Source of the DNA: Duganella margarita
GTDB taxonomy: Bacteria; Pseudomonadota; Gammaproteobacteria; Burkholderiales; Burkholderiaceae_D
NCBI RefSeq assembly: GCF_009857535.1
Contig: NZ_WWCS01000008.1
Coordinates: forward strand, 186,001-250,000
Direction: 5' to 3'
DNA length: 64,000 nucleotides
A program made the position numbers and the translations under genes. Of the stretch, positions 1-8,831 are shown piece by piece (position 1 is the first letter of the stretch; the number at the start of each line of letters is the position of its first letter). The notes under the pieces were generated by a model. That model was not told where the DNA came from. It searched no databases and saw nothing but the letters and a program-made list of their open reading frames with translations.

Positions 1-944
1 ATGCCGAAGATGGCCAGCCACATGGCGTCTTGCAGCACGGCCAGCAGGCAGGTGAAGACGGTCAGTACCAGCAGCAGCGCGAAGGCCATGCCGCCGGGAA
101 TCAGGTGATACAGGCGGAAGGCGCCGAACGTCACCAGCATCAGCACGCCGAGCGCGGCGCCTTGGACCGGCAGGCTGATGGCGGGACGACTCAGGCGAAT
201 GCGCCAGCCCCAGGCCAGCAGCGCGATGTCGGCCAGCACGATCCCGGCCAGCCGCAATTCAATCGGCACGCTGACGCGGGCGGCGGTGTACTTGAGCAGG
301 AAGCTGACGCCGATGAACAGGATCAGCAAGCCCAGCTTGGCAACCAGGTTGCCGCCGAATAGCCAGGCCTTGGCGGCCAGCAGCCATTTGGGCGGCTGGC
401 TTGGTGGCGGGGGAGGGCGCGATGGTGAGGTCGAGGATGCGGATGCGTCGGCACCGACGCCGACGCTGGAGCTGGCAGCGCGCGCGGTCGTGCCAGTGTC
501 AGCTTGCGAGTCAGGCAGCGTGGAGCGCAACACTGCCGCCGATTCGACAGTGGCAGTGTCTGTCACGTCGGCAGGTACGGCAGCCACGGCCGGTCGCGTG
601 GCACGCAATGGCGCTGTCGGATCAAAAGCGGCGATATCGGTGGCTGTGGCAGGTGGCGCGGCACGTGGCGGCGCAACTGGCTCGGTCGCTGGCGGCGGTG
701 TCGGCGACTTGGCAGCCCAACTCTGCGCGTAGGACGCGGCAGGCGCCGCGGCGGGCGCAACCGGCGCGCTGGTGTCCGCTCTCGTGGTCTGCGGCCGCAG
801 CACGGACGCCACCACCGTCTCCCGCAACTCGGCCAACTGGCGCTGAAGATCGGCCGCCAGCTTTTTCGCCTGACGCGCCTCGCTGCGCGCCCGCCAGGCC
901 ACACTCAGCGTAAAGACGCCAAATACAAACAAAAGGAATTCCAT
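1..944 (-). CDS. DUF2339 family multi-spanning membrane protein (3' part outside window)
   Basis: The frame stays open from an ATG at 944 down to base 1, so the gene runs off the window edge; about 314 residues are visible. An AGGGAG ribosome site lies about 7 bases upstream of the start. The N-terminus MEFLLFVFGVF is a membrane anchor. It is followed by a charged, probably coiled-coil stretch (residues about 20-45) and a long Ala/Pro/Thr-rich linker. From about residue 195 (FGGNLVAKLGLL) there are consecutive hydrophobic helices typical of DUF2339 proteins, which are large inner-membrane proteins of unknown function. The gene follows the DUF885 gene on the same strand, and an AT-rich inverted repeat sits between them. 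The family assignment is by recognition of the helix pattern; no function is proposed. Confidence 0.75.
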   Translation of the reverse strand, partial: MEFLLFVFGVFTLSVAWRARSEARQAKKLAADLQRQLAELRETVVASVLRPQTTRADTSAPVAPAAAPAASYAQSWAAKSPTPPPATEPVAPPRAAPPATATDIAAFDPTAPLRATRPAVAAVPADVTDTATVESAAVLRSTLPDSQADTGTTARAASSSVGVGADASASSTSPSRPPPPPSQPPKWLLAAKAWLFGGNLVAKLGLLILFIGVSFLLKYTAARVSVPIELRLAGIVLADIALLAWGWRIRLSRPAISLPVQGAALGVLMLVTFGAFRLYHLIPGGMAFALLLVLTVFTCLLAVLQDAMWLAIFG

Positions 945-960
945 CGACAGGCTCCCTCGT

Positions 961-996
961 GACAATATTGCAATGTATCATATTGGCAATATTGTC
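961..996. promoter_or_regulatory. AT-rich inverted repeat upstream of the DUF2339 gene, candidate operator
   Basis: GACAATATTG (961-970) and CAATATTGTC (987-996) form a perfect 10-bp inverted repeat separated by 16 bases. The core CAATATTG also recurs as a direct repeat 24 bases apart, since it is itself palindromic. It lies 17 bases upstream of the DUF2339 start codon, in DNA much richer in A/T than its surroundings. No T-tract follows, so it does not look like a terminator. A dimeric repressor site is the simplest reading; the regulator is unknown. Confidence 0.4.
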
Positions 997-1024
997 TCAA
1001 TCGAACCCGTCAATACGCGTGCGC

Positions 1025-2839
1025 CTATTTTGTGGTGGAAATCCAGCGGTCGACCCGCTGTTCCAGGATCGGCAGCGGCAGCGTGCCATCGCCGATCACC
1101 ACCTCGTGGAATTTCTGATAGCTGAACTTGTCGCCCAGCGCCTGCTGCGCCCGCGCCCGCAGTTCCAGAATTTTCAGCGAACCGATCTTGTAGCTCAGTG
1201 CCTGGCCCGGCCACACCATGTAGCGCTCGATCTGGTTGCGCGCACGCGCCTCGGGCCAGCCCAGCGTCTCGGCCAGGTAGCTGATCGCCTGCTCGCGCGA
1301 CCAGCCCTTGGCGTGCATGCCGGTATCCACCACCAGCCGCGCGGCGCGCAGCATCTCCGCATTCAGATGGCCGTAGTAGGCCACCGGATCGTCGTACAGG
1401 CCCAGCTCCTTGCCCAGCGTTTCCGAGTACAAGGCCCAGCCTTCGGTGTAAGCCGCGCTGTTCTGGTTCTCGGTGCTGAACTTGCGGAAGTCCGGCAGGT
1501 CCAACTCCTTCAGCAGCGCGGCGTGCAGATGGTGGCCAGGTATGCCTTCGTGCAGGAACAAGCTGACCATGTCGACGCGGCTGTATTTCTTCGGATCGTT
1601 GACCACCGGCCAGAACACGCCGGGATGCGAACCGTCGGCCGCCGGCGGCGTGTAGTGATCGGAGGCGGTGGCGCGCGTCAGCTCGGGCTCCAGATGCAGC
1701 TCCAGCTTCGCTTTCGGAATCAGGCTGAAGTAGTTTGGCAGCTTGGCCTGCACCTGCGCGTAGATGGCGCGGTAGGCGTCCAGCACCTGCTCGTCGGTGG
1801 TGAAGATATTGAATTTGGTCTGCGCGCCGACCCATTGCGGCAACTGCTTTTCCGGACCCTCATAGCCCAGCTTGGGGCCGAGCAAAGTGAGCTGTTGCTG
1901 GATGCGCGCCACTTCCTTCAGGCCCAGCGCGTGCACCTCGTCCGGCGTCAGCGGCAGGTTGGTGCTGTCCTTGATGTGGGCCGCGTACCAGGCTGCGCCG
2001 TTCGGCAGCGCGCTCCAGCCGGTGCTGTTGCGGCTGGCGGGTAGATATTCGTTTTGCACGAAGTTGACCAGTCGCGTCAGCGCCGGCGCAATGCCGGTGT
2101 TCACCGCCTTCAGGTATGCCGCCGTCAGTTGCTTTTTATCGGCGTCGGAGAAACTGGCCGGGAACCGCGTCACCGGCGAATAGTAGATGCTGGTTTCCGG
2201 CGTGGCGGCGCGCAGGTTCTGGAACTGCGGCAGCATGGCGACCGTGATCGCCTTCGGCTGCACCACGCCGCTGCGCATGCCTTCCTTCATGTTGGCGATG
2301 GCCTGGTCTATCCACCCCGGCAACTGGTTCAGGCGGCTCAGATACGCCTGGTATTGCTTGACCGTTTCCAGCGGCTGCGAGCCGGTGCCGCCGGCGTAGT
2401 TGGCCAGCGTGCTGGGCACGTTGTCGAACTGGTTCAGCGGCAGCAGATGGTCGGGGAACGATTCCAGCTGCAACGCGTTATTGAGCTCATAACTCAGCAG
2501 ATCGTAGGTCAGCTGATCCTGCGCGCCGAGCTGATCGCGCTGCACGGCCATCAACTGCTTCTGCATCGCCCGGTACAGCGTGAACTGGGCGGCGCGCACC
2601 TTGGGCGAAATCGCCAGGCCCAGCTGATCGTCATAGCGGCTGTCGCCGTTGGCGGTGCCGAACAGCAGCGGATCGAATTTGCAGCGCGCCGTATGAAACG
2701 CCGCCGCGATCTTCGCCAGCTGCTTCTGCGCCTGGCTGGCCTTGGCCACCGCCGCCGTGCTCTTCGCCTGCACCGGCAAGGTATACACGCCCGTCAGCAT
2801 CAGGCTGGCAAGCAGAACGGAAGTACGCAGACGAGACAT
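1025..2839 (-). CDS. DUF885 family protein, putative exported metallopeptidase-like protein
   Basis: This is a 604-residue protein with a Sec signal peptide (MSRLRTSVLLASLMLTGVYTLPVQA, cleavage near residue 25). The motif HEGIPGHH at about residue 428 is the hallmark of DUF885, which resembles the zinc-binding HExxH helix of gluzincin-like peptidases, although the exact substrates are unknown. Length matches the family's usual 550-620 residues. A GGAAAA ribosome site precedes the ATG at 2839. The gene is probably monocistronic or the first gene before the DUF2339 gene. The export prediction and family are well supported; peptidase activity is an inference from the motif. Confidence 0.85.
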   Translation of the reverse strand: MSRLRTSVLLASLMLTGVYTLPVQAKSTAAVAKASQAQKQLAKIAAAFHTARCKFDPLLFGTANGDSRYDDQLGLAISPKVRAAQFTLYRAMQKQLMAVQRDQLGAQDQLTYDLLSYELNNALQLESFPDHLLPLNQFDNVPSTLANYAGGTGSQPLETVKQYQAYLSRLNQLPGWIDQAIANMKEGMRSGVVQPKAITVAMLPQFQNLRAATPETSIYYSPVTRFPASFSDADKKQLTAAYLKAVNTGIAPALTRLVNFVQNEYLPASRNSTGWSALPNGAAWYAAHIKDSTNLPLTPDEVHALGLKEVARIQQQLTLLGPKLGYEGPEKQLPQWVGAQTKFNIFTTDEQVLDAYRAIYAQVQAKLPNYFSLIPKAKLELHLEPELTRATASDHYTPPAADGSHPGVFWPVVNDPKKYSRVDMVSLFLHEGIPGHHLHAALLKELDLPDFRKFSTENQNSAAYTEGWALYSETLGKELGLYDDPVAYYGHLNAEMLRAARLVVDTGMHAKGWSREQAISYLAETLGWPEARARNQIERYMVWPGQALSYKIGSLKILELRARAQQALGDKFSYQKFHEVVIGDGTLPLPILEQRVDRWISTTK

Positions 2840-3034
2840 AGTTTTTCCTGAGATGGGTGATGGCGAAAGAGTCTAGCACCAAACAAGGCTCTGCCAATAG
2901 CTCTGCGTAAGCACAACAAGGTCACGCGCCACAACAGCTATCTTATGACAGTTTAAAAGTTAAAATGAGATGCGAACTATGGAGCTGATTCTTCGAGCGA
3001 AAGCATATTGGCAGAGCTTCAAGAAGGTGCAATT

Positions 3035-3298
3035 ATGAGCCGCAAATTGAACAACGCCGTATCCCACCACGAGCGTGAGATTGATGAATTGAGATTAGAT
3101 CAGGGGCTTGCAACGGCTTATCTACAAATTGCCATGAAGGCGTTGGATGATGCCGCCGGACGAAGTGGCGGACTCATTATGTTGCGCGCAATTGCGGCAG
3201 CATATGACGACGGATTGGATGAGTTGGCCGAGCGCGCAGGCGTTAACCGCGAAGCGCTCCATTGCGCGCTTCTGCCTGAGCAGCAATCAATTAAGTGA
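3035..3298 (+). CDS. orphan helix-turn-helix antitoxin-like protein
   Basis: This 87-residue protein starts at ATG 3035, which has an AAGAAGGTG ribosome site 6 bases upstream; an in-frame TTG at 3008 lacks one. The C-terminal half (IAAAYDDGLDELAERAGVNREALHCAL) has the pattern of the putative addiction-module antidote family, whose HTH reads roughly LAxxxGLSREALYxAL. No toxin (HigB or RelE type) is found beside it. Its upstream region (2840-3034) is AT-rich compared with neighbours. Its stop overlaps the convergent thioesterase stop by 8 bases. It may be a solitary regulator or the remnant of a toxin-antitoxin pair. Confidence 0.6.
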   Translation: MSRKLNNAVSHHEREIDELRLDQGLATAYLQIAMKALDDAAGRSGGLIMLRAIAAAYDDGLDELAERAGVNREALHCALLPEQQSIK

Positions 3299-3725
3299 TG
3301 CTCAGATTGGCCAATACCGCACGCACCGGCTCCGGAATCGGCACCGAGCGGTTGCTGGCGCGTTCGACGTAGACGTGGACGAAGTGGCCGGCGGCGGCCG
3401 GTAGCGGGTCGTCGTTGCGATACAGCGCGATTTCGTAGCGCACGCTGGAGTTGCCCAGTTTGGCCACGCGGATACCGGCGTGCACCGCGTCCGGGAAGGC
3501 AAGCGGCGCAAAATAGGCGCAGCCGCTGTCCACCACGAAACCCACCACCTCGCCCTTGTGGATATCCAGCACGCCAGCCTCGATCAGGAACTGGTTCACC
3601 GCCGTATCAAAATAAGAATAATAAACAACGTTGTTCACATGGCCATAGATATCGTTGTCCATCCAGCGGGTCGGGATGGTGAGGAAGTGGCGGAACTGGT
3701 CCCGGCCGGCATCGCGCATCGTCAT
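3291..3725 (-). CDS. acyl-CoA thioesterase, 4HBT (hotdog) family
   Basis: This 144-residue protein has the single hotdog fold pattern. The N-terminal motif TRWMDNDIYGHVNNVVYY carries the Asp and the helix start of 4-hydroxybenzoyl-CoA thioesterase/YbgC-like enzymes, which hydrolyse acyl-CoA thioesters in the cytoplasm. The length is normal for the family. An AGGAGA ribosome site lies just upstream of ATG 3725; a second ATG two codons later is equally placed. It is divergent from ychF and converges on the antitoxin-like gene. The physiological substrate cannot be read from the sequence. Confidence 0.88.
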   Translation of the reverse strand: MTMRDAGRDQFRHFLTIPTRWMDNDIYGHVNNVVYYSYFDTAVNQFLIEAGVLDIHKGEVVGFVVDSGCAYFAPLAFPDAVHAGIRVAKLGNSSVRYEIALYRNDDPLPAAAGHFVHVYVERASNRSVPIPEPVRAVLANLSIT

Positions 3726-3740
3726 GCTGTCTCCTGTTTT

Positions 3741-3769
3741 TTGAAGAGTGCGGGCAAGGGAGGTACAAT
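3741..3769 (+). promoter_or_regulatory. sigma-70 promoter for ychF
   Basis: TTGAAG (3741-3746) and TACAAT (3764-3769) are separated by exactly 17 bases and point toward ychF. Transcription would start near 3776, giving a leader of about 105 bases. It overlaps the 5' leader of the divergent thioesterase gene. Confidence 0.65.
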
Positions 3770-3881
3770 GGACCCTTGAACGCTGTCATCAGCTTAGAAA
3801 CAGCAAGAATACCCAAAAACGCCCCCTGCGGCTGTTTTCACCAGCCGCTCGCCGGCCATATTGATAATTTAAAGGTTTTTC

Positions 3882-4973
3882 ATGAGTCTCCAATGCGGCA
3901 TCGTCGGCCTGCCTAACGTCGGCAAGTCCACCCTGTTCAACGCCCTGACCAAGGCCGGCATCCCGGCTGAAAACTATCCGTTCTGCACCATCGAGCCGAA
4001 CGTCGGCGTGGTCGAAGTGCCGGATCCGCGCATGGCCGCGCTGGCCGAGATCGTCAAGCCGGAACGCATGGTCAACGCCATCGTCGAATTCGTCGACATC
4101 GCCGGCCTGGTGGCGGGCGCGTCGCAAGGCGAGGGCCTGGGCAACCAGTTCCTGTCGCACATCCGCGAAACCGACGCCATCGTCAACGTGGTGCGCTGCT
4201 TCGAAGACGACAATGTGATCCACGTGGCCGGCAAGGTCAGCCCGCTGGACGACATCGAAGTGATCCAGACCGAGCTGGCGCTGGCCGACCTGGGCACCGT
4301 GGAAAAAGCTATCCACCGCGAAAACAAGAAAGCCCGTTCGGGCGACAAGGATGCCGCCAAGCTGCTGGCCATCATGGAGCGCATCGTGCCGCACCTGAAC
4401 GAAGCCAAGCCCGTCCGCGCGATGGGCCTGGACGCCGACGAGCTGGCCCTGATCAAGCCGCTGTGCCTGATCACCGCCAAGCCGGCCATGTACGTGGCCA
4501 ACGTGTCCGACACCGGTTTCACCAACAACCCGCTGCTGGACCAGCTGACCGCCTACGCCGCCACCCAGAACGCGCCGATCGTCGCCATCTGCGCGTCGAT
4601 CGAAGCCGAGATCGCCGATCTGGACGACGCCGACAAGAGCGCTTTCCTGGCCGACATGGGCATGGAAGAGCCGGGCCTGGACCGTCTGATCCGCGCCGCC
4701 TACAAGCTGCTGGGTCTGCAAACCTACTTCACCGCCGGTGTGAAGGAAGTGCGTGCCTGGACCATCCACGTGGGCGACACCGCGCCGCAGGCAGCCGGCG
4801 TGATCCACACCGACTTCGAACGCGGCTTCATCCGCGCGCAGACCATCGCCTACGACGACTTCATCCAGTACAAGGGTGAGGGCGGCGCCAAGGAAGCCGG
4901 CAAGATGCGCGCCGAAGGCAAGGAATATGTAGTAAAAGATGGCGACGTACTGAACTTCCTGTTCAACGTCTAA
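3882..4973 (+). CDS. ychF: redox-regulated ATPase/GTPase YchF (OLA1 family)
   Basis: This 363-residue protein is the full family length. The Walker A motif GLPNVGKS is at residues 9-16, followed by the variant switch/G3 segment FVDIAGLV and a C-terminal TGS domain ending in [11 protein letters not shown]. YchF is a ribosome-associated P-loop ATPase of the Obg-related group that acts in translation and stress adaptation. The start is fixed by the conserved [16 protein letters not shown]-terminus, with AAAGG upstream. A GC-rich hairpin without a T-tract follows at 4990-5013. Confidence 0.97.
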   Translation: MSLQCGIVGLPNVGKSTLFNALTKAGIPAENYPFCTIEPNVGVVEVPDPRMAALAEIVKPERMVNAIVEFVDIAGLVAGASQGEGLGNQFLSHIRETDAIVNVVRCFEDDNVIHVAGKVSPLDDIEVIQTELALADLGTVEKAIHRENKKARSGDKDAAKLLAIMERIVPHLNEAKPVRAMGLDADELALIKPLCLITAKPAMYVANVSDTGFTNNPLLDQLTAYAATQNAPIVAICASIEAEIADLDDADKSAFLADMGMEEPGLDRLIRAAYKLLGLQTYFTAGVKEVRAWTIHVGDTAPQAAGVIHTDFERGFIRAQTIAYDDFIQYKGEGGAKEAGKMRAEGKEYVVKDGDVLNFLFNV

Positions 4974-5042
4974 CCGTTTTACTCCGCAGCGGCCGGGCCC
5001 AAGCGCCCGGCCGATCCAGACCCACTCTACCTATACTCCCTC

Positions 5043-6656
5043 ATGGCATCCTCCAACGAAAACGTCAGCATGGCGCTGTTCTGCGATTTTGAGAACGTGG
5101 CGCTCGGCGTGCGCGACGCTAACTACGACAAGTTCGATATCAAGCCGGTGCTGGAGCGCTTGCTTCTCAAAGGCAGCATCGTGGTCAAGAAAGCTTATTG
5201 CGACTGGGACCGTTACAAGGGTTTCAAGGCGCCGATGCACGAAGCCAACTTCGAGCTGATCGAGATCCCGCACGTGCGCCAGTCCGGCAAGAATTCGGCC
5301 GACATCCGCATGGTGGTTGACGCGCTGGACTTGTGCTACACCAAGTCGCACGTCGACACCTTTGTCATCATCTCCGGTGACTCCGATTTTTCGCCGCTGG
5401 TGTCCAAGCTGCGCGAGAACGCCAAGAAGGTGATTGGCGTCGGCGTCAAGCAATCGACGTCGGACCTGCTGGTGGCCAACTGCGATGAGTTCATCTTCTA
5501 CGACGACCTGGTGCGCGAGAGCCGCCGCGCCAAGCGCGAAAGCAGCGGCGCCACTGACAGCAAGCCGCAGGTCAAGCGCACGCCGGAAGAGGAGCGCGCG
5601 CGCCGCGAGGAGATGGACAAGCGCCGCAACCAGGCGGTGGAAATCGCCGTCAACACCTTCGAGGCGCTGGTGCTGGAGCGTGGCGACAGCGGCAAGATCT
5701 GGGCGTCCGTGCTGAAGGAGGCGATCAAGCGTCGCAAGCCGGATTTCAGCGAGTCGTATTACGGTTTCCGCACTTTCGGCAACCTGATCGAGGAATGCAA
5801 GGCGCGCGGTTATCTGGAGTTTGGCCGCGATGAGAAATCCGGTGCGTATGTGTATCGCGCCAATGGTGGCTCGCAGCCATCCGTCGAATCGGTGGCATCG
5901 GAAGAGGGCACGACGCCAGCCGCCGCGCCAGTCAACGACGGCGGCCAGGAATCGCGTCGCAGCCGCAATCGCGGCCGTACCGCGGCGGAGCGCTTTGCCG
6001 AACGTCAGGCCCAGCGCCAGACGCAGCAGCCGCGTCAGAACAATCCGCAGTCGCCAGCCGATGGCGAGGCGATCGTGATTGCCGCCGCGCCGGAAGTAGC
6101 GGAGCAGGCCGACATCGCGCCGGTGGTGCTGGAAGCTGCCGTTGAGCTGCCGGCGGCCGAGACTGCCGTGCCGAAGAAACGCAATGGCGCCAAGCCGCCA
6201 GCCCGCAAGGTCAAGAACGCGGCCAAAAAAGGCCAGGGCGATGCCGATGGCGACAGCGTGGTGGAAGCGGCGCGGGAAGCTGCGCCAGCGCCAGAGGCCG
6301 CACCGGCAGCGCCGGAGCCGGCGCCAGCATCGGTTGACGCCGAGCCGTCGCAGCGTCCGGCAGGCCAGCGCAACCAGGGGCGACAGAATCAGCGCAAGCC
6401 GAACCAGGGCAAGCAAAACGCCGCCAGGCCGAAGGCTGCCGCGTCGGTTGCCGTCGCTGAAGCGCCGGTGAGCGCGCCTGTCGCTGCGCCAGCACCAACG
6501 CCGGCACCTGCGCCAGCTGAAGCCGCTGGCGAGGCCGCCAAGCCGGCCAAAGCCAAGCCGAAGGCCAAGCCGGCCGCCAAACCGGCAACGGCCCGCAAAC
6601 CGGCTGCACCGCGCGCACCACGTCCGCCGAAAGCGGCGCCTGCCAGCGAGGAGTAA
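5043..6656 (+). CDS. NYN (LabA/DUF88) nuclease-like domain plus OST-HTH/LOTUS domain protein
   Basis: This 537-residue protein has three parts. Residues about 8-158 form a NYN/PIN-like domain with conserved acidic positions (FCDFENV, D15 and N18; SADIRM, D87; SGDSDF, D113 and D115). Residues about 196-275 form an OST-HTH/LOTUS winged helix (KRRNQAVEIAV to GAYVYRANG). Residues about 280-537 are a low-complexity Ala/Pro/Lys/Arg/Gln tail. NYN domains are metal-dependent RNases and LOTUS domains bind RNA, so an RNA-processing or surveillance role is inferred. It sits 69 bases after ychF and 4 bases before the MOSC gene. The tail is unusually long and basic. Confidence 0.85.
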   Translation: MASSNENVSMALFCDFENVALGVRDANYDKFDIKPVLERLLLKGSIVVKKAYCDWDRYKGFKAPMHEANFELIEIPHVRQSGKNSADIRMVVDALDLCYTKSHVDTFVIISGDSDFSPLVSKLRENAKKVIGVGVKQSTSDLLVANCDEFIFYDDLVRESRRAKRESSGATDSKPQVKRTPEEERARREEMDKRRNQAVEIAVNTFEALVLERGDSGKIWASVLKEAIKRRKPDFSESYYGFRTFGNLIEECKARGYLEFGRDEKSGAYVYRANGGSQPSVESVASEEGTTPAAAPVNDGGQESRRSRNRGRTAAERFAERQAQRQTQQPRQNNPQSPADGEAIVIAAAPEVAEQADIAPVVLEAAVELPAAETAVPKKRNGAKPPARKVKNAAKKGQGDADGDSVVEAAREAAPAPEAAPAAPEPAPASVDAEPSQRPAGQRNQGRQNQRKPNQGKQNAARPKAAASVAVAEAPVSAPVAAPAPTPAPAPAEAAGEAAKPAKAKPKAKPAAKPATARKPAAPRAPRPPKAAPASEE

Positions 6657-6660
6657 GCCG

Positions 6661-7512
6661 ATGCCGACGTTGTCCGCCATTACGCTGTACCCGATCAAAT
6701 CCTGCGCCGGCATAGCGCTGCAGGAAGTTACGTTGACCAGCCTCGGTCTGATGACCGAGCAGATCTACGATCGTGAATGGATGGTGGTGGACAGCCACGG
6801 CGCCTGCCTGACCCAGCGCGAATATCCGCGCATGGCGTTAATTACGCCAACCATCAAGGCCACCACGCTGGAGCTGCGCGCGCCCGGCATGCTGCGGCTG
6901 GAAATCCCGCTCGGCCTGCCGGATCCTGCCAGCGCGCCGTCGCTGACCACGCACATCTGGGAAGATACCGTGCTGGCCTACGACTGCGACGCGCTGACCG
7001 CCGAATGGTTCACCAAGGCGATCGGCGTGCCGTGCCGGCTGGTGCGTTTCCACGCCAACGCCGAACGCGCGGTCAGCACCAAGTGGACCGGCGGCCTGCA
7101 GACCAGCACCATGTTCTCCGACGGCTATCCGATCCTGGTGGTCGGCTCGGCCTCGCTGGACGACCTGAACCAGAAACTGGTGGCGGCCGGACGCAACGCG
7201 CTGCCGATGAACCGCTTCCGTCCCAACCTGGTCATCGACGGTATCGACGCTTTCGAGGAAGACTACGCCGACAGCTACCAGCTCGGCGAGGTGGTGCTCA
7301 AACCGGTCAAACCATGCCCACGCTGCCCGATGCCGTCGGTCGACCAGGCCACCGGCGAATTCGGTCCCGATCCGATGGACATCATGCAAAGCTACCGCGC
7401 CAAGCCGGAACTGGAAGGCGCGCTGTGCTTCGGCATGAACGCCATTTTGATTGCCGGAGAGGATCAACTTGTGCGAGTAGGACAAGAAATTGAAGTTCCA
7501 TTGGCGTTTTGA
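6661..7512 (+). CDS. MOSC domain protein with N-terminal beta-barrel (YcbX/mARC-like)
   Basis: This 283-residue protein has an N-terminal MOSC_N barrel (LYPIKSCAGIAL at residues 9-20) and a C-terminal MOSC domain. The cysteine motif PVKPCPRCPMPSVDQATG near residue 220 matches the region that binds molybdenum cofactor in YcbX and mARC proteins. Those proteins reduce N-hydroxylated compounds with electrons from a ferredoxin/reductase partner. No ferredoxin domain is fused here, unlike E. coli YcbX. The gene starts 4 bases after the NYN-LOTUS gene, so co-transcription is likely. The substrate is unknown. Confidence 0.85.
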   Translation: MPTLSAITLYPIKSCAGIALQEVTLTSLGLMTEQIYDREWMVVDSHGACLTQREYPRMALITPTIKATTLELRAPGMLRLEIPLGLPDPASAPSLTTHIWEDTVLAYDCDALTAEWFTKAIGVPCRLVRFHANAERAVSTKWTGGLQTSTMFSDGYPILVVGSASLDDLNQKLVAAGRNALPMNRFRPNLVIDGIDAFEEDYADSYQLGEVVLKPVKPCPRCPMPSVDQATGEFGPDPMDIMQSYRAKPELEGALCFGMNAILIAGEDQLVRVGQEIEVPLAF

Positions 7513-7579
7513 CACTCTGAGGCATTCCCAAGCGCCGCAACTTGGCGTAAGGTGACGGAGTACGCAAAAAAGGCTATTT

Positions 7580-8749
7580 ATGACGCACACCGCAACCGGG
7601 AAACTTCAGCCTCAGACAGATCATGCCGCACCGGCACACGATCTGGCGGCCGAAAACCGGGCCCTGCGCGCCCGCATGGCCTATCTGCTCGAGCAGGCTG
7701 AACGCAACCATTCGATCATGACGCGCCACCAGGCGTTCGACCTGGAAATCGTTGGCGCCGGCAATTTCCCCGAACTGGTGGGCACCATCTTCCGCGTGCT
7801 GCCCGTCATCTCCGAGCTCGACAGCGTGACCTTGACGCTGATCGACGAAGACGCCGACATCCGCACCGTGATGCTGAAGCTGGACGTGGTGTTTGAAGAT
7901 TTCCCCGACCTGATTTTTGTTGAAACGCTGGACGAGCTGGGCTTCGACCTGGGCCGCCGCACCGCCTATTCGCCGACCCCCAGGCCGGTGCTGGGCATGT
8001 ACGACAAGCTGCGCCATGCGCCGTCGTTCCCCAATGCGCCGGCCGGCTTGCAAAGCGTGGCGCAGGTGCCGCTGCTGCGCAACAAGCGCATCATTGGCAG
8101 CCTTAACCTGGGCAGCTGCGATCCGACCCGCTTCACGCCGAGTTTAGGTACCGACTTCATCGAGCACATGGCGTCGATTATCGCCATCTGCCTGGAAAAC
8201 GTCATCAGCAACGAGATGCTGAAGTACATCGGGCTGACCGACTCGCTGACCGGCGTCTACAACCGCCGCTACATCGACCGGCGCCTGCTGGAAGAGATCG
8301 CCCGTGCGCGCCGCCAGCAGTATCCGATTTCCTTCATGTACATCGACATCGACCACTTCAAGCGCGTCAACGACACGGTCGGCCACGGCGGCGGCGACGA
8401 GGTGCTGCGCGAGGTGGCGGCGCGGATCAAGAACGAGCTGCGCACGTCGGACGCGCTGGCGCGGTTCGGCGGCGAGGAATTTGTCGTGCTGCTGATCGAC
8501 GCCAATCTGGAAAGCGCCGCCTTCGTTGCCGAGCGCATCCGCGCCAGCGTGGCGGGCAGCATGATTACGCTGTCGCCGGAGTTGCAATTGTCGGTGACGG
8601 TGTCGGTTGGCGTGGCCTGCCTGGAAGCGGGCGCGGCGGAAGGCGAACCCGACGCCATCGCCCGCGCGCTGATCGAGCGCGCCGATTCGCTGCTGTACGA
8701 CGCCAAGGAAGGCGGCCGCAACCGCGTGGTCAGCTACCCGGCGGAATGA
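7580..8749 (+). CDS. diguanylate cyclase with DUF484/GAF-like sensor domain
   Basis: This 389-residue protein has a short N-terminal coiled coil (AAENRALRARMAYLLEQ), a DUF484/GAF-like domain at about residues 45-210, and a C-terminal GGDEF domain. The active-site loop GGEEF is at residues 297-301. The inhibitory I-site RTSD at 288-291 has the standard five-residue spacing, so an active, product-inhibited c-di-GMP synthase is expected. No membrane segments or signal peptide are seen, so sensing is probably cytoplasmic. The start ATG at 7580 has AAGG upstream. The GAF ligand is unknown. Confidence 0.92.
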   Translation: MTHTATGKLQPQTDHAAPAHDLAAENRALRARMAYLLEQAERNHSIMTRHQAFDLEIVGAGNFPELVGTIFRVLPVISELDSVTLTLIDEDADIRTVMLKLDVVFEDFPDLIFVETLDELGFDLGRRTAYSPTPRPVLGMYDKLRHAPSFPNAPAGLQSVAQVPLLRNKRIIGSLNLGSCDPTRFTPSLGTDFIEHMASIIAICLENVISNEMLKYIGLTDSLTGVYNRRYIDRRLLEEIARARRQQYPISFMYIDIDHFKRVNDTVGHGGGDEVLREVAARIKNELRTSDALARFGGEEFVVLLIDANLESAAFVAERIRASVAGSMITLSPELQLSVTVSVGVACLEAGAAEGEPDAIARALIERADSLLYDAKEGGRNRVVSYPAE

Positions 8750-8784
8750 TTGCTAGCTTTACCCCTCACCGCTGCGCTACCGCT

Positions 8785-8831
8785 GGGGTCTGACCCCGTA
8801 CGGGGTCAGACCCCGCCTGGCCCTGCGGGGT
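8785..8831. repeat. composite 3'-end palindromic element, copy 1
   Basis: A perfect 30-base palindrome (8785-8814; half GGGGTCTGACCCCGT) is followed after 4 bases by the box GGCCCTGCGGGG (8819-8830). Read on the minus strand, the box begins one base after the stop codon of the antiporter gene. A second copy with the same architecture is at 43057-43105. It lies between two convergent genes and could act as a bidirectional terminator or a dispersed REP-like element. Confidence 0.8.

Noticed and set aside
4990..5013. A 9-bp GC-rich hairpin after ychF as a terminator
   Set aside because: The stem is perfect but no T-tract follows, and the next gene begins 29 bases later; it could be an mRNA-stabilising hairpin, but the terminator call is not supported.
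5032..5037. TATACT as a promoter for the NYN-LOTUS gene
   Set aside because: It lies only 5 bases before the start codon and has no -35 at proper spacing.
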